DNA of 64,000 nt from Glandiceps talaboti (taxonomy: Eukaryota; Hemichordata; Enteropneusta; Spengelidae), in NCBI RefSeq assembly GCF_964340395.1, contig NC_135556.1:23632723-23696722 (forward strand), given 5' to 3'. The translations under genes were made by a program, and so were the position numbers. A model generated the notes under the pieces. The model did not search any database and was not told the DNA's origin. It was given only the letters and a program-made list of their open reading frames with translations. Shown here one piece after another: positions 34,849 through 48,588 of this stretch; position 1 is the stretch's first letter; each line of letters begins with the position of its first letter.

Positions 34849-37800
34849 AATGTGTGTTCACAAACTGAATATGGAGCGATTATAATATCGAGTGATCCGA
34901 GAAGATGAAGATCAGAGACGGGGGGGGGGGGAGGTGTTGAGGATGTACGTTAGGGAATATTGTTGGATAATAATTAGTGTACAGAGTTAACGGCAATAGA
35001 GGGAGAGGGGTCGTCAGTTGCTAAAAGAAAAAAAACGACTTTTTAGAGCTTTATTCATCTCGGAGCAGATTACATTTGATTTAGAGATTGTCCTTACGCA
35101 AGGCGTTCGTGCTTATCCCTCACCTGGACGATTTAAAAAAAATTTTGTTTGTCGATTCATCCGTAGAAACGGGCAATTTTCAATAGCACATTCATTACTT
35201 CAAGTTCATTTAATGTTCATTATATATCATTATTGTATGATTTTTTCAAAAGAATGACATGGTGAGCTTGTGGGATTTACCTTTATAATCTATTGATTAC
35301 CACTTATTGGCTGAGGGACGTCATCCTTTCTCCAGCCTCCGATCACACGCGGAGCTGGTCTATTTACACCGTCGTCATTTACCACTGTGACAAAACCTTT
35401 TTTTGGGCAAATGCAGAAGATGCTTACCCTTGTCCGTCACAATCTTGGTGGGATGTTACCATGATGACCAAACTTTCAGTCCAGAGATATGAAACCTTGA
35501 CAACATTGTAGACTACTGACTTATTGTGTAGGGATGAAACTGAAAACTTATTACAGACTTCGGGGTCCTTATATTGTGTTTGAATTTCGTATTGAAAAAC
35601 TACCGTAGCTGACATTACTTACACCTACTCCTTGTCTGACAAAAGTGCAAAGTGAACCTGAATTTACGTTACTTAACACGTCACACACACTTCATGTACA
35701 CGTCATACACATGGGTCACAGTGACGGAGGTCGGTATGATTACGTGACAATCTGATGTACTTTCTTTATTTTCTTTTATTTCCTTCGTATATTGTCAACT
35801 TTTTTGTTCAGGCGTGGTTGTCAGAAGAAGATGATCACTTCCGGAACAAAAAAATCGAAAACCGACGACAATTAATGATTACGAAGGAAATAGAACTAGA
35901 TAAAGTAATCAAACCGTATTCCTACATCTGATTGTACATGTAATTAGACATAAGGATTGCACTGGCAAAATACATAATAAGAATACAAAGTGTTAGATTG
36001 GACTCATATAACGTAACTATACCGTAACGAACAAACTAACGTTGTTGGATCTGAAATAATCCAATGAATGGTATGACCAAGTACTGACGGCATAAATGTT
36101 TAGCATTCTGGAATATTGAGATGAGTTTAATTGATTTTTTTTTAACGGAAAATGGAAAGTAATACTGTAACATCGTGATGTAATAAAAATATACTCGTTG
36201 ACTGGGTAACAAAAATGCGAACAAATCATTCTGTATCGTGAGGACCGTAGAGGTTGTAGCAAATACAATGTAGTTGTCATCAAAACAATTTACATAGCAA
36301 AAGCAGTACTGAATTTTCATCTGTCTACATCGCGATTTGATTTTGCTTCGCTTCTCGATCTGTGATTTTGCTGCGCTTCTCAACTATTAAGAAGGCCTGA
36401 AGGTAGGCAAAATCACACAGATGACGGTGTATACAGGATACAAGGCAGATTTTATTTTACATTTTAAAACATAAATAATTCCAAATTAGAACACATTCAC
36501 TCTTTTCACAGTTTGTGGGCTTAGTAGAGTGATTGATAAACGGTGTCCGAAAGTAAACTATGATGCTGTGGGTTCCTGTATCTCCACACACATATATTTT
36601 AGTTCTAAATATGCGAGGACGGATTACTTTAATATGTCTTCCTATAATCGTTGACTCAGTGGAAATTGACATGACGTCATCGATTTTAATGACGTCACCC
36701 GACTTACTCGAATTTGAGTAATGCCGACCCCTAGGCGTATTTCCTTTCCAAGTAAGTCGATATTTGGCCCTGATTTCCGAATTCACTGAACCTTAAACCT
36801 TTTATTCAATACTTCTAATTGTTAGCGTAGTTCAGAGACAAAAAATACTCTAACCCTTTCTGCACAAGGCCTCTTTTTATGTTAATATACGATTAAACGA
36901 AATACACAAATATATTTGTACACGTAATAATTCAACAATCGCACAACACAATATATATGCATGTAAGTGTATGCAGATTGTTCAACAATATAACATATTT
37001 GGGACCTGTAATACTATAAAAAAAATCTTCTGCAATCTCCTCAAAATGGAATTCTTTCTTTTCAAGTTAACCCACTGTTCACTTGTTACGTGTGTGTCCA
37101 TAGAGTCAAAGTGATGTTGAAATTATCGAAATGTTTCTCCAGACCCCCCCCCCAATTTTAAATGAGAAGTTCCACGTAGGCTAATGCATCGTTATGTCAA
37201 TACTACGTATATATCATGGAAAACAATAGGGACTTCATCTTATATGTTCTTGGAAGTGTTTTGAAGTTTCCGTAAAACTATCATGTATGGTACAGTGAAG
37301 ATATCAGCAATATGGGGTAATTTTAGTAGTCTTGCGTAAACTGTCTTGTTCTATTTTTTAATGATATTTTTTTTAAATGTATCTCACGTGTAACCTACAT
37401 CCATCCGAGTCACCAAGTGAAAGTATTTTGTTGTCAGAATTATTTGACACCCCTGTCACAGTGTCAGAATTATTTTACACCCCTGTCAGTAATTCAAACC
37501 TATGCACACTACAAAAACTGTAAACCCACTGAACACGAAATGTAACAACTGTTTTCAGCGTCAATATGGGTATCATTGGCGAATACTTGACTTGTAAAGC
37601 GTGACAAGTTCTGTTGGTGTCCGTAACGATCGTGATGTCGCTTAGTCCAAATAAATAAAGTTGTTTGGTTACCTGACCCCACCTAGTTTTTCACGCCGAC
37701 CCTAAACTTTTTTATTACGTATTCGAGAAAAATAGTAATAAAATCGTGAAAATCGTGAAGTCTCGCAAGAAATAGTGGGTGCGGAAACTGACATCAACTT

Positions 37801-38190
37801 ATAAAGACAATATAAAACTGTTCTTCCAATCTGTAATGACTGTACATCTGATAGGATGAAATAAACAACACAGAGACCATTTGGAAAACAATGGAAAACC
37901 TGAATTAGACACTCGCACATGAAAAAAAATATAATAAAATGAAATATCTACCTACCCCACCTATTTTAAAATTGAATGTAATCGGAACCACACATTTTTA
38001 CACCTATTATGCACACCATACATTTTATTCGAACTTCACACGTGATCTCTTCAAAATACATACACAAAGTTATCGTTGCCTTGATGCAATGTTTTATCGA
38101 TTTAAATATACATTTACTAAAATAAATCAATGCACGTCACGAAATCTATGATGACAAAGACAGTGATAAATATATGCAGTGTGCTGCGAT
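34849..38190. other. CpG-rich non-coding stretch
   Basis: No gene recognised. It includes two CRE palindromes 18 bp apart at 36672 and 36690, a two-unit tandem at about 37432-37490 (TGTCAGAATTATTT then GACACCCCTGTCA), and a two-unit GATTTTGCT(T/G)CGCTTCTC repeat near 36339-36380. Confidence 0.4.
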
Positions 38191-38191
38191 G

Positions 38192-38235
38192 CGTCAGTCA
38201 GTCAGTCAGTCAGTCAGTCAGTCAGTCAGTCAGTA
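38192..38235. repeat. (CAGT)n microsatellite, about 10 units
   Basis: A pure GTCA/CAGT tetramer array. Confidence 0.95.
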
Positions 38236-39517
38236 CGATCGGTGATATACGTCTATCCAGGGTTGCTATTTTTACGTGTATATACTTACTTTAACCAACA
38301 CGTGGACCTTTCGCCAACTCGACAGCTGCCACGGAAGTGAATTAAATTTCTTTCACGGTTTTTTATTTGGTGTTTCTTCAAGTACTGACCCATGCCTGAC
38401 CCGACAATTTCAGCTCGCTTAAGTTAAAAGACAAATTAGCAACAACTGTTTGAAACCCTAGTCAAGTCGCATACGTTGCTGTTTGTGTTCTATCTGACAG
38501 TGACAGAGAGCGATCTGTGATAGACAGTGAGCTGAGAGGTATTTCAAACTGATACATGGAGTTGACACTTAAAACGTGTATATGTAACATTTTATGGCTG
38601 GAACATGGAGGTATGTGAAGAATAACCCGTGTATGACAGATAGATATGTGTGTGACATAGGAAGAAGTTTTGATATGGTTAATACATGTACAGATAGGGA
38701 CTGTATGAATGAAATTATATACTATAATATACTCGCAAGTATTTACTTTTAAATAAAAAATATGCCTCTTAAATGGTGAATACATAGTTTTTAACTCCGC
38801 AGTGTTACTTTATCGTGCCATCACGTACAAATACATACTAAAATCGTTACGAGTAGGTTCACGCAATGTGAGTAAACGTAGTTTTTGGGAGTATAGATCA
38901 TGTCCCTTCAACGCCTTCCTCTCTTCTCTGCATAACGTAGAGTTAGTATCGCATCGATGTACTGTAAAAAAAATTGGAAGCAAGAAAGACCACACGTTTC
39001 GGCACCTATTTATGTACCAGCACTTTGTTCGAGGAGGAAAGAACTTTGTCGGTGCAGAGAAAAGAACTCAGTGTGTCGTATTTATTTACAGAAGTCATTG
39101 GAACTTTAAGATGGTTGAGAATATAAACCCGATATAGATAAAAATAGCACGACCTTGGCTAGAGGCATGCTAAGTTTACCAACATAGAATTTGTATTAGT
39201 CATTAGCCGACAGAAAATAACTATGGTTGAGTTTCAAGTACCACGGGAAATATGATATTACCATATACTAGTATTATGATATATGGAGTTGGTTGACACA
39301 AAATGTGAACATGTTCATTTATACATTCAATGACAATGGATTTGTATCTCGACCCAACTGAACTACCATAGAATTAGTACATTTAAGATATTTCTGAGAC
39401 AGATCATAAATATCGTTTATTAAAAAATGAAAACAGCATGGGTTTATCGAGAATATTTTAAACTGTATTAGTTATTCAGGTATAGTTATTACAACTAATT
39501 AACTATTCCGACTACAG
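38236..39517. other. Non-coding stretch
   Basis: ORFs at 38462-38785 (minus) and 38802-39137 (plus) show no recognisable domain. Confidence 0.35.
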
Positions 39518-39614
39518 GTTAGTCCTGCTTTCAGTCGGCTGAAGTCAGGACTCGATTCTGTCATTATACCCATAACAGATCAGAGTTCCAACTTCCTCCG
39601 AAAGCAGCACTAAC
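39518..39614. mobile_element. MITE family 3, copy 2
   Basis: The left arm GTTAGTCCTGCTTTCAGTCG continues to CAGGACTCGATTCTGTCATT. The reverse complement of the right arm is GTTAGTGCTGCTTTCGGAGG, continuing to GGAACTCTGATCTGTTAT. The terminal inverted repeats cover almost the whole 97-bp unit. Confidence 0.65.
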
Positions 39615-40030
39615 TGCAGACATACCACGATTATGGCATTCAGGTTACTGTATATAGTTGAAACAGTTCCGAGTCCCAAGCCATGACAAACAATATACTT
39701 TTCTTGACGAATACCGACTATTTGTAATATCGTGCATTTATAGTATTTTATATCAGTTTCTGGTAAATCGCCGAAACAAAACACGGAGAAAACTATGTCG
39801 TTCAGTCGACGCCTTCTCAATATTTACCAATATAATTCTTCAATTGAAACGGTGATACGTAGAGTTTCGTTGTTCTATGCGGGATATCCAATGTCGGAGA
39901 CCGGATGACTTGCGTCTTGGTCTGCTAACCGACCTCGCAATGTAAGCATAGCATCCCGTCACGACTAACACGAAATATCGATGTGAGATATCGACTGAGG
40001 AAATAAACAGCGTGTACGTCCGTAATTCCT

Positions 40031-40109
40031 TAGTCTAGTTCTTATACGGTATCATTACGATTTACACCTCCACTTACTTTAGTTAGAAACCACGTTGGCA
40101 TCCAGACTA
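40031..40109. mobile_element. TAGTCTAG-ended short element, second copy
   Basis: TAGTCTAGTTCTTATACGGT, then ATCATTACG, and the end GGCATCCAGACTA match the 9928-9978 copy, with about 28 extra internal bases. No ORF. Confidence 0.5.
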
Positions 40110-41212
40110 GTACAAATGTAGTTCCTGTGAAACGAAGAGTATTAAGTAGTAAAGTGTTGGAGAAGTTAATGTTTTTAAAACAATTTTGTTTTCATTGGCT
40201 GGGTTATTCCATCATTGGAAGGTAATAGTTTATTTTGTTACATTCCTTTGGTCACAGCTCACAAAAAAACCCCGATTTAATGTGATATTGAATACATGTA
40301 TATATTTTAGTTCACTTTCATTCTTTTTCAAATATCATCACTTCTCGATCTGAGGTGTAAATTGAAGTCTTCAGGATATATTTCCGAAGTATCGGTTCAC
40401 CACAGTTATGGTTGAACAATGGCTGTATCTGTAGTGGTGGTGCAATGCATATCCAGTCTTTAGTTCGATCTTCCTTTGCAGAGGCATAATATTTCCTGTG
40501 TAACACTCACTTCCACTCTACATGTAATACAGCACAATTGAGAGTGTAAAAACAAAATTATGTCGACAGTCAGAGAATGTGAAGTTTAACTCCGTCTGTA
40601 GAGGGCGCGATTTAAGGTATGCTATTTCATCGACATCATCATTCGCTCGTATTCGGGGTGTAAAAGGAACAGAGTTGCGAAAAACAGTTACAGGACATAT
40701 ATTAATGCACTCATATTTATGTGATGAAATACCACGCGGTGGAAGACGAAAATAAATCTCAACGTCAAATATTTTATAAACATTTTCAAAGTACGAGTAA
40801 CCGGTATTACGATCAAGGTGTACGTGCAATTGCAAGCACACACTTTCACTGACGGACGAAGGAACTTCTGCTAAAAAAAATGATACAAATGTATTACTGT
40901 AAGAGTTAAGAAATAACTCGCTTTTTTGTTGATGAAATGGTCTATCAATAATAAATGTTTTGGATGGGAATCAGTATGATAGAGAAGGCGTGTGATTTAA
41001 ATCATACTTGATCCCATGCGGTTTGACCTCTGACCTTTATAGAAGTTTAAATCACAGAGGTGATGACACACAGAATGTATACATTAATATCAGTCATAGC
41101 TAACAGTACACTCTCTGTACGAACAGATGGTTGAAACCTTCGAGTGGGTGTTCAAAACTACAAATTCGCTAAATATTTGTTATTTGTTTGTAAATCAGTT
41201 TTGTTTTAAGTA
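40110..41212. other. Non-coding stretch
   Basis: The 107-residue minus-strand ORF at 40518-40841 has no recognised motif. No gene called. Confidence 0.35.
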
Positions 41213-41350
41213 TAGTACTACTTACAGATGGCGAAAGTCGGGATTCGATTCTGACATTGCTCCTCTTCCTTCAAGAAGAAGGTGTAGATCGAGGGAGATG
41301 GGACAATGTCAGAATCGAGTCCCCATTTGCACCATCTGCAGTCAGGACTA
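41213..41350. mobile_element. MITE family 3, copy 3 (long inverted arms)
   Basis: Left arm: TAGTACTACTTACAGATGGC, then GAAAGTCGGGATTCGATTCT and GACATTG. Reverse complement of the right arm: ACTAGTCCTGACTGCAGATG, then GGGGACTCGATTCTGACATTG. The arms are about 45 bp with a loop of about 40 bp. Same family as 33530 and 39518. Confidence 0.7.
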
Positions 41351-41417
41351 GTTTTATCGTAGAAAGTGTTGTACAATGGACATATTACGATAGATTCCTA
41401 TAGTACATCCATGGCTG

Positions 41418-41529
41418 TAGTCTAGTTCTGACGACGTACCGTGTTCCGATTTTACACTACGTTATGAAGACAACGTAGTGTAAGATAACGTAGTGTAAAA
41501 TCGGAACACGATCGTCAGGAACTAGACTA
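41418..41529. mobile_element. MITE family 2, near-perfect palindrome with 9-bp flanking repeat
   Basis: The left arm TAGTCTAGTTCTGACGACGT continues GTTCCGATTTTACACTACGT, and the right arm mirrors it (ACGTAGTGTAAAATCGGAAC to GGAACTAGACTA). The 112-bp unit folds along almost its whole length. Flanking sequences CCATGGCTG (41409-41417) and CCATGGTGG (41530-41538) look like a slightly decayed 9-bp target duplication. The termini match the 26191 element. Confidence 0.8.
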
Positions 41530-41539
41530 CCATGGTGGT

Positions 41540-44500
41540 TTTACAGAGTACGAAGGACGGCTTTTACCCACAATCAAAATCTTTCCAGTACTCGATTAAA
41601 TACATGTGTAACACGTTAAAAACCCTAAAACAAGTTTTAGTCGGGTGACAGCACTTTCTCATCTTATTGGCCAACAAAGTAAGATTATGAGGTAATTAAT
41701 TTACATATTGACAATTCACTGACCTTCTGAAGTCAGTTCTTTTATTTCAAAGTTAAAAGTTGATCATAGACAATGGAGCGAACGTCCGCTTCAGGATCTT
41801 GAGTTGATAAACAGCCGGTCGATGTCTGGCATGCTCAGATGTCCACATAAATATAAACGTCCTCAAAGTGTGAATTCACATTTTGTTGTGATTTGTATAC
41901 AGACTGGTTTATATTGATAAATACTGAATAAATTAAAATAAATTGAAAACTAAATCGCAGTTCTGAGTAACCCCCGAGCAGAGTATGATTGATAACAGTT
42001 GCAAGTTGCTCCTGAGATTCTGTCAAGTCTAATTTATAGGTTGCTTGACAAGGTCGTTCTAATCTAGATGTTGTTGGATATGGGTGGCGCCCCCTGATTC
42101 ATCCGCTGTTCACTATTTATAAGTCGGCAAACGCATGGGTGCGTGCGCGGCGTGTGGCGTGTCATATATGTATATTTGTACATTGTCTGATCCGTAAGCC
42201 AATAATTCCATCATACGTGCTCCCAGACTAGTCTACAAACTGACGCAAACATTGGCAAATACCTGTTTCATTCTTGACTCAGTGCAGTGGGGAAAGGAGC
42301 TCCACGTCTCGTCCTACTCATATAGTCACACACGCCTAGTCCGTTCGTTCCTCCTTGGAAATTAGCATCGTTTTCTCTCTCCCCAGTCACTGCGTAAAGG
42401 CAAGTAACTAAATATGGCTATATCTCCATAGCAACCGAACCAGCAACGTCACGACCGAATTCAGGAAACTACTACTCATATGCACGTCGTCGAGGAAAAC
42501 CGGAAGGTTTGTAGGATACATAGTGGACTACGTGCGACCTGTTGTGGGATTTCATACCAGTGAAAGATTCTGAATCAGTGGTGTTTCCTCTTGGCTGTGA
42601 TATCAACCCTAAACTGTATATTCGTCTATTGCCTTGTCCATTGTGGACGTACTGTTTTGTTTAGAGTACTTGTCCCCTATCACCATATCACAACTTGCTT
42701 CCTCTCTTCCAGTCTATATACAAATCACCAATCATGGATATCCTGCTGTTTGTAGTTTCCGAACCAATGCACATGTAAACTACACAGACATAGTGCGTGT
42801 TGGCAGTGTAAGCTTTACCCTAAACCAGCTACGCACCAAGCAACACATTTCAGATGCTGATGAGTTGAGGGAAATTCTTGCGTTTCGTAGTACCACAAGG
42901 TAACGTTTCTATTTTGTATTTCTACTACTTCCATTTTCCTCATAACTTTGATGTCCGGACTTGTTTAGTTTCTAGAGTGTACGTTGAAATTCGCAGAGAT
43001 TTTAACTTTTTATCGCAAAGCCAAACTACATTCTCATGCACCTTCCTGAAAGAGTCGAAAGACTCAACAGTGCCATATGATAGAATCCCTAGCCTGCATC
43101 ACGGTGTTACACCGATGGATGACCCCCCATATTAAATTGATTACGCTCAAACAGACAAGATATTTGCAAACTTTTCCCCCTACTGACAGTTTGGCGGTTA
43201 CGAGTAGCATATCATGCTTTCTTTTTTCAAGAGAGATGTCATCGGGTTGAAACTCATGTCAATGTTAGTCGTCGTATCATATATTGCCAAGCTGCTCCTC
43301 TTGTTAATTGGCTCATAACTTTAGAGAAAACACTTGCAAGTTGCTTTCTTGATTTTCATGTCGATTTTAGCAGAATTTCTGCATCCGTCCAGGACCAAAC
43401 TATGCCTGGATAGTTTAATAGTATGCCTTTTTGTCTTCTTGTGTATATGTAAGCTAATATTGTGAAACACTAATTGTACTAGCAGCATCATCGACATGAA
43501 GACCTGGGTCTTTGGGTTAAACGTATCATCCCATGAATGGTGTACATGTGCACATTTTTGGAATATTTATCAGCGTAAACGGTTTCTTCGGGTTTAAGGT
43601 TGTAAAAATGCTGATTTTCAGGGTACGCATTGATCAGTACTGCACAATGAAATGAAATGAACTTATAAAAGTTTAATTTAAAAGTCACATTTCACGCTTC
43701 GCCCCAAGTGCAATCTCGCCTGTTCGTCGTTCCATATGAACCTGTGACCAAAAATGGTCAACGGTTATCAGTTGTCTGGTGAATCAGACCTTCACATGCG
43801 TAAAGTTGAGAAAGATGAGACAGTGTGACTGTAACAACCGGTATCACATGGCCCACCCTCGCAGTCTGTGGTTTTTGTGGTGGGCGTTTTATTTCCTATT
43901 TCTTATCTTATCGTTAACACACTACTTTCTGATACCGACATCGCAATTCCACTACGACATACCATTTACAGAAATGCAAGTGAACATGTGGCCCTTGGTG
44001 CAGACTGTTCCATAAATCTTTCCAAATTCTTTCAAAGTTTGGACGTTAGATGGATCTGGCCTGCTACCGTATCCATACAGTAACACTCGTAATCTTACAT
44101 AAACGATTGAGTACGTGCGGATGTCATATTCACACCAGTTGTAATCACAAAGAAATATTAGCTCTATTCAGAAAATTGTAGTTTGTGTATATGCAAATTA
44201 AATATGACGTCTCTGGAGTAGGTTTTTTTTGTAGTAATTCATCTGAGAAAATGATAGAAATTGTAAATAAAACATTAAATTCCACATGGCTGTTGATGTT
44301 TGGAAATACGCTTCATCTATAAGGCTACGTACCATTTCGCCTAATTTTAGGGGAGTGGTCTATTTTTAGTAGAAGCTGTGTTAGATCCGTTCTGTCAGCG
44401 TTCTAAACGTGGAAACTATCATCTGGTGCCTAACTGTAGATCTGACTAGCTGCGAAATTTATATGGTTAGGAAGTGTGTCTGTGATTAATGATTGTCCAC

Positions 44501-47500
44501 ATTCCTTGGCAGTCAGCCTCGTGTCAGAATAAGAAATACCGAGGGGTGTACTTTTCTGTAGCTCTGTATATCATTTAGATATATAATTTAACTAACAAGT
44601 AGGAACTACATCAACTACTGTGCTTTAAAGACTAAGGTCTACCCACACAATTAGTAGATTTACTTTTCTGGTCGACTCAAATTAAAAACTACCCAGAAAA
44701 TACCAAATGTCATAGGAAGGGTGGGATTTTAGCAGAATTTGGAAGTTCGTCGGCAAAAGGTTATATATATAGATATAAATTTATTGCATTTTATTAGTTA
44801 GCTTAGAATGGGGTGCCCCCTCATTTGATCGGAGTATCTTTCATTGGTGTCAATTTCCTATTTGACTTGTTTCAACAGACGGCTGAATCAGATTTTAATG
44901 AGTGTAAAAGTGGTACGATCGCCCACGTTCTCTTTCCGCGTGATCCTTTCATAGATATAGTTTTTCAATCGTAACACTTCGTACTGGTGACGATACATTG
45001 TTATTTTTTGTAAGTTAAAAGAATAGACGTGGTGACTGACATTGATAATAAAATACCTTAAGCATGTTCATACACGAATATTTGAAACGTGTTCAATGAT
45101 AAATTTATACTTTTCGTTTTTAAAAAGCGGGGAGGAAAAAAATGAGAAACGTACGTAATTTTCCCTTCATTTTAGTCAAAATCTACAGTTGTTGGAATCG
45201 GGTTGCTGTCTTCAAACTTCAGTAGACAATGAAGAGCCAGAATTTTGTCTTTGATATTAATAGTCAAAAATATTGTAATGGTAATTTTTTTTTCTTTTGT
45301 ATAAATAATAGTTTAAATACCCACTGTACATCCTGTCTCTCTTTTGTTCTCCATTTGGAGGCTATCGTAGTAGTTTGCTCAGATAGCCAACTCGCTGCTA
45401 GGCACGTCACGCCAGGCCACTGACACCGGCAGATGATATGTAACAAGGTCATTTAAAAACCCCGTCATCTTTGCTTCAGCGGTCCACAGCTACACCAACG
45501 AACGGCCGCGCGAGGTTGGATCTTTAGTAGTTTTTCGACACGCTTCTTTGCTTTCAGAGGATGGCAAGTAGATCACCTGTAAGCAACGATTTAAGTGTCT
45601 CTCAGTAGTCGTTCTTCCGACGAAACCATATCTGACGGAGACGAAAGTCGACGCGGTGGGTGTATCACTGACTCAACCAACTTTTGATTGTCTGATCGTC
45701 CTTTGAAGCAGGTAGATATATATGGTGAGCAGAGAAACTATTTTATGATGTACCGTGACTTATTTATAGATTACTAGACATATAAGATTTCACAATTCTG
45801 ACAAGTAATAACATATAATTAAAGTGTATTAGACTGTAGAAAGTTTAACGGAGGGAATACAAGATGGGTGGGGAATCGAACCACTTGTTGCTGCATGCCA
45901 CTGTGACGTCACAGGTCGGCCTTCAACACACGAACAAGTGGAAATGTTGGCTACATGATAATCGCAGAAGCCACGACACTAAAATTAAGTACTGGTTATA
46001 AAGATGTTGTGTCTTTTACCTTTTCTATGGCAAAGTATGACGAGGCGTGTTCATAGCACATAAGATTTTTTATGACTTAAAATTGAAAGTCTGATTTTTC
46101 CTTATAAGTATTGCACCGACGAGATATTGTACATCAGGCTTTTCGATCGTCAAGGTATATGAACGTTCTATTTTTTTCATTTATTAACATTTGTATTGTT
46201 TTTAAAGCTCGGAAGAAGTAACCGTTCACAAAAAAGTAAACTACACTGTGTTCAAGTTGTGTAGCTTTCCTGAACAGTTAGTTCACCGTGTGTGATATTT
46301 ATGTTCCTCTTATTTACCCCGGTGTTTTCGTGAGGTTTGAGAAACCTGGCAGTAGGGAGGGAAATAAGAAATACAGCTCACCTACCTCCAATATATTTTA
46401 CTACAGCCTCATGTACGGTTTGGAGCCCTGTTGAATCATAGCCAGCAAAGTTTCTCTCCATTGCCCATAAGGTGAATTTACCAAAGGGAACCCGTGTTGA
46501 TTTTACCTGCGTAACGCCCATTTACACCAAACAACCTAGGATCTACAGTAGCATTGATGCACAAAGTGAAATTGACATACATGATAAAATGATAAATAAT
46601 GCAATGCCTTCTTCTCTAAAGGCATAGCATGATCAGTTTTAATTTTGCAACAGAATAAATGAGTTATATATAGCATTGCAACTGCGTAGACAGTATTTCA
46701 GGTGTGACGTTTTGCTCCTTCAAGGGAGATAGGGCCTGGTGATAAGACCGGTTGGAAACTGGGCTTTTCCCAGTGAAAGTTTCGTGCATTACAATATACA
46801 GTCTATGGTTATATATTTACCGTAGCTATTCATATGCAATATATAGTTACAAGTTCGTGTTACAGATGTCACACTCAATATTCACCGATGTCATACAAAA
46901 CCCAGGTGATCTTGGCGCCTGCAGTTGTTTCTTGAACACGTCTTGACTTTCATTAAACACCATCTTACTTTTCCCCAAATAATTGTGCCAGCACCAGTGT
47001 GTATCGAAGTCATATCCCGTACTGGAGAAATTGATCCTTCTCCCGTCCTAATGAGGCTGGCGGAGCCATAAAATGATAAGCAATAATAGCATAGACATGT
47101 AATCCATATGCAGACAAAGGGAAAATGTAATAACAATAAAAAAATTAATATATCTACAGATCTTCAGAATGAAAATACCTTATAAATTCGATGCTTTAAG
47201 TAACCCGTACAAAGAATTTCCAACCTGAATTTTAATGTGACAAGTAATTAATTTGACTTCTATTATAAAGTAGTTAAAATCGAATGATTGTAATTAGTTT
47301 TTGATTGAAAGATGTCGCTTTATGTTCGTACGTTGTGTAAACAAACACGGGGAACTAGAAGCACTCTGTCGACGTCAAAAATTCGAAACAGTTGGAATAA
47401 AATGTAACAAAAACATTTTCCGCGTTGGCTAAATTGTTTCAAATATGTCCCAGCGGAATTTTTTTTTTGTAGCAAACACGGCCCTTCCGGAAAGAATATT

Positions 47501-48430
47501 TCCGATATTTACGGCTAGCACACTGTATATAACCTAGGTCGCTTTTCCAAACACATGCTCGTAAATAAAGCGAATAAAAATGACTTTCGGATGGAAAGGG
47601 TGAAGTCGCATGCATGTGTGAGGCACGTGTTGGGGAAACACCTGGTGAACTTGATCGCGGCGACATCGAGAGTTTACAAAAATATTTAGACCGGTGAGCT
47701 ACAGAGTTCATTCGCTGTGACAGTTTTCTTCCTTCTTGTGAGCTTTTAATTCATCACTTGTTACTATACATCGATAATTTTAAGTTTTGCTCCGTCGCAC
47801 TCGGTGATGTATCATGACACAAATCACACGCCTCTTTTTGCTGTGGCAAATGCAAACACGACCGTCGACATGTTGTTGTGCTTATCGTATCGGGGGCCAG
47901 GGTAACATGGTCGATAGCACGCCCCAGTGACTTTGAAAACAAAATTAATAGGACTGTGTAGCAACAAACATATCACCTTCCTCCTCACCTTTTTCTTTTT
48001 TAATTAGTCAAAAAATGTGTCTGTATGACCACAGACTGATCTTTGTGCATTGAGATTTCATCGCACATTGCTTGCATCACTCTGATTTTCGCCCTATATT
48101 CACCACATTCCTATGTTCTGCCTTGTCTCCCGACATGTGGTTCTAGCGCGGGAAAAATGCCGGTGGAAAAACGTGGTGCGCTGCAGTGCTAGCTCACGCC
48201 GCACCCGGCAGATGAAGAGTAAACATGGCCCTATTGATAAGACGGCCAATCATGTCACGGTGATAAGAGAACGGAACAAAAGAGACCGGAAACAGGCCCG
48301 ATATAACTAGATTGTGTTTACAACTCGCAGCATTCTCAAGTAACTGCCAATATCACCATATAAGGCTTAAACCACGCCCATTTATAATTACTATTCAAAG
48401 TAAATATACGCGTCATAGACTTACTTCAAT
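41540..48430. other. Upstream region of Sprouty, no coding sequence seen
   Basis: CpG-rich sequence with locally GC-rich patches at 42060-42560, 45470-45680 and 47860-48310. Open frames such as 42634-42903 and 48113-48310 have no recognisable domain. The stretch probably contains regulatory DNA and untranslated first exons of the Sprouty gene. A CRE palindrome lies at 45904. Confidence 0.35.
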
Positions 48431-48493
48431 TCACTAGTGTACTGCAATGGACTAACTCCGAAACTGACACTTGAATACTGTCCGATCACCTAC

Positions 48494-48588
48494 TTTATAT
48501 CGCCGATTTCTTGTTCAGTTTCGTGATCAGTGTTGTTCTGGATTATTGAGTGTGTCCGCTAAAGCGGCAAAAGCTCTTGGAATGTGAA
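48494..48588 (+). promoter_or_regulatory. Candidate promoter and 5' UTR exon of Sprouty
   Basis: TTTATAT at 48494-48500 (TATA-like) is followed by TTCAGTTTC (initiator-like) at 48514-48522. A strong splice donor GAA|GTAAGT lies at 48588/48589. Splicing to the acceptor at 49208 would remove a 620-nt intron and place a non-coding exon before the Sprouty start, as in many Sprouty genes. The TATA-to-initiator spacing is shorter than usual, and other first exons are possible. Confidence 0.3.

Noticed and set aside
36339-36380. Two-unit GATTTTGCT(T/G)CGCTTCTC repeat
   Set aside because: Too short to interpret; noted only within the surrounding non-coding stretch.
38802-39137. 111-aa plus-strand ORF
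   Set aside because: No recognised family, no supporting context; overlapping minus-strand ORF of similar quality.
45850-45940. tRNA-like B box (GGTTCGATTCCCC on minus)
   Set aside because: No convincing A box or acceptor stem; not called as a tRNA or SINE.
48113-48310. Basic 65-aa ORF upstream of Sprouty
   Set aside because: Arg/Lys-rich frame with no domain; it lies in a CpG-rich, probably untranslated upstream region.
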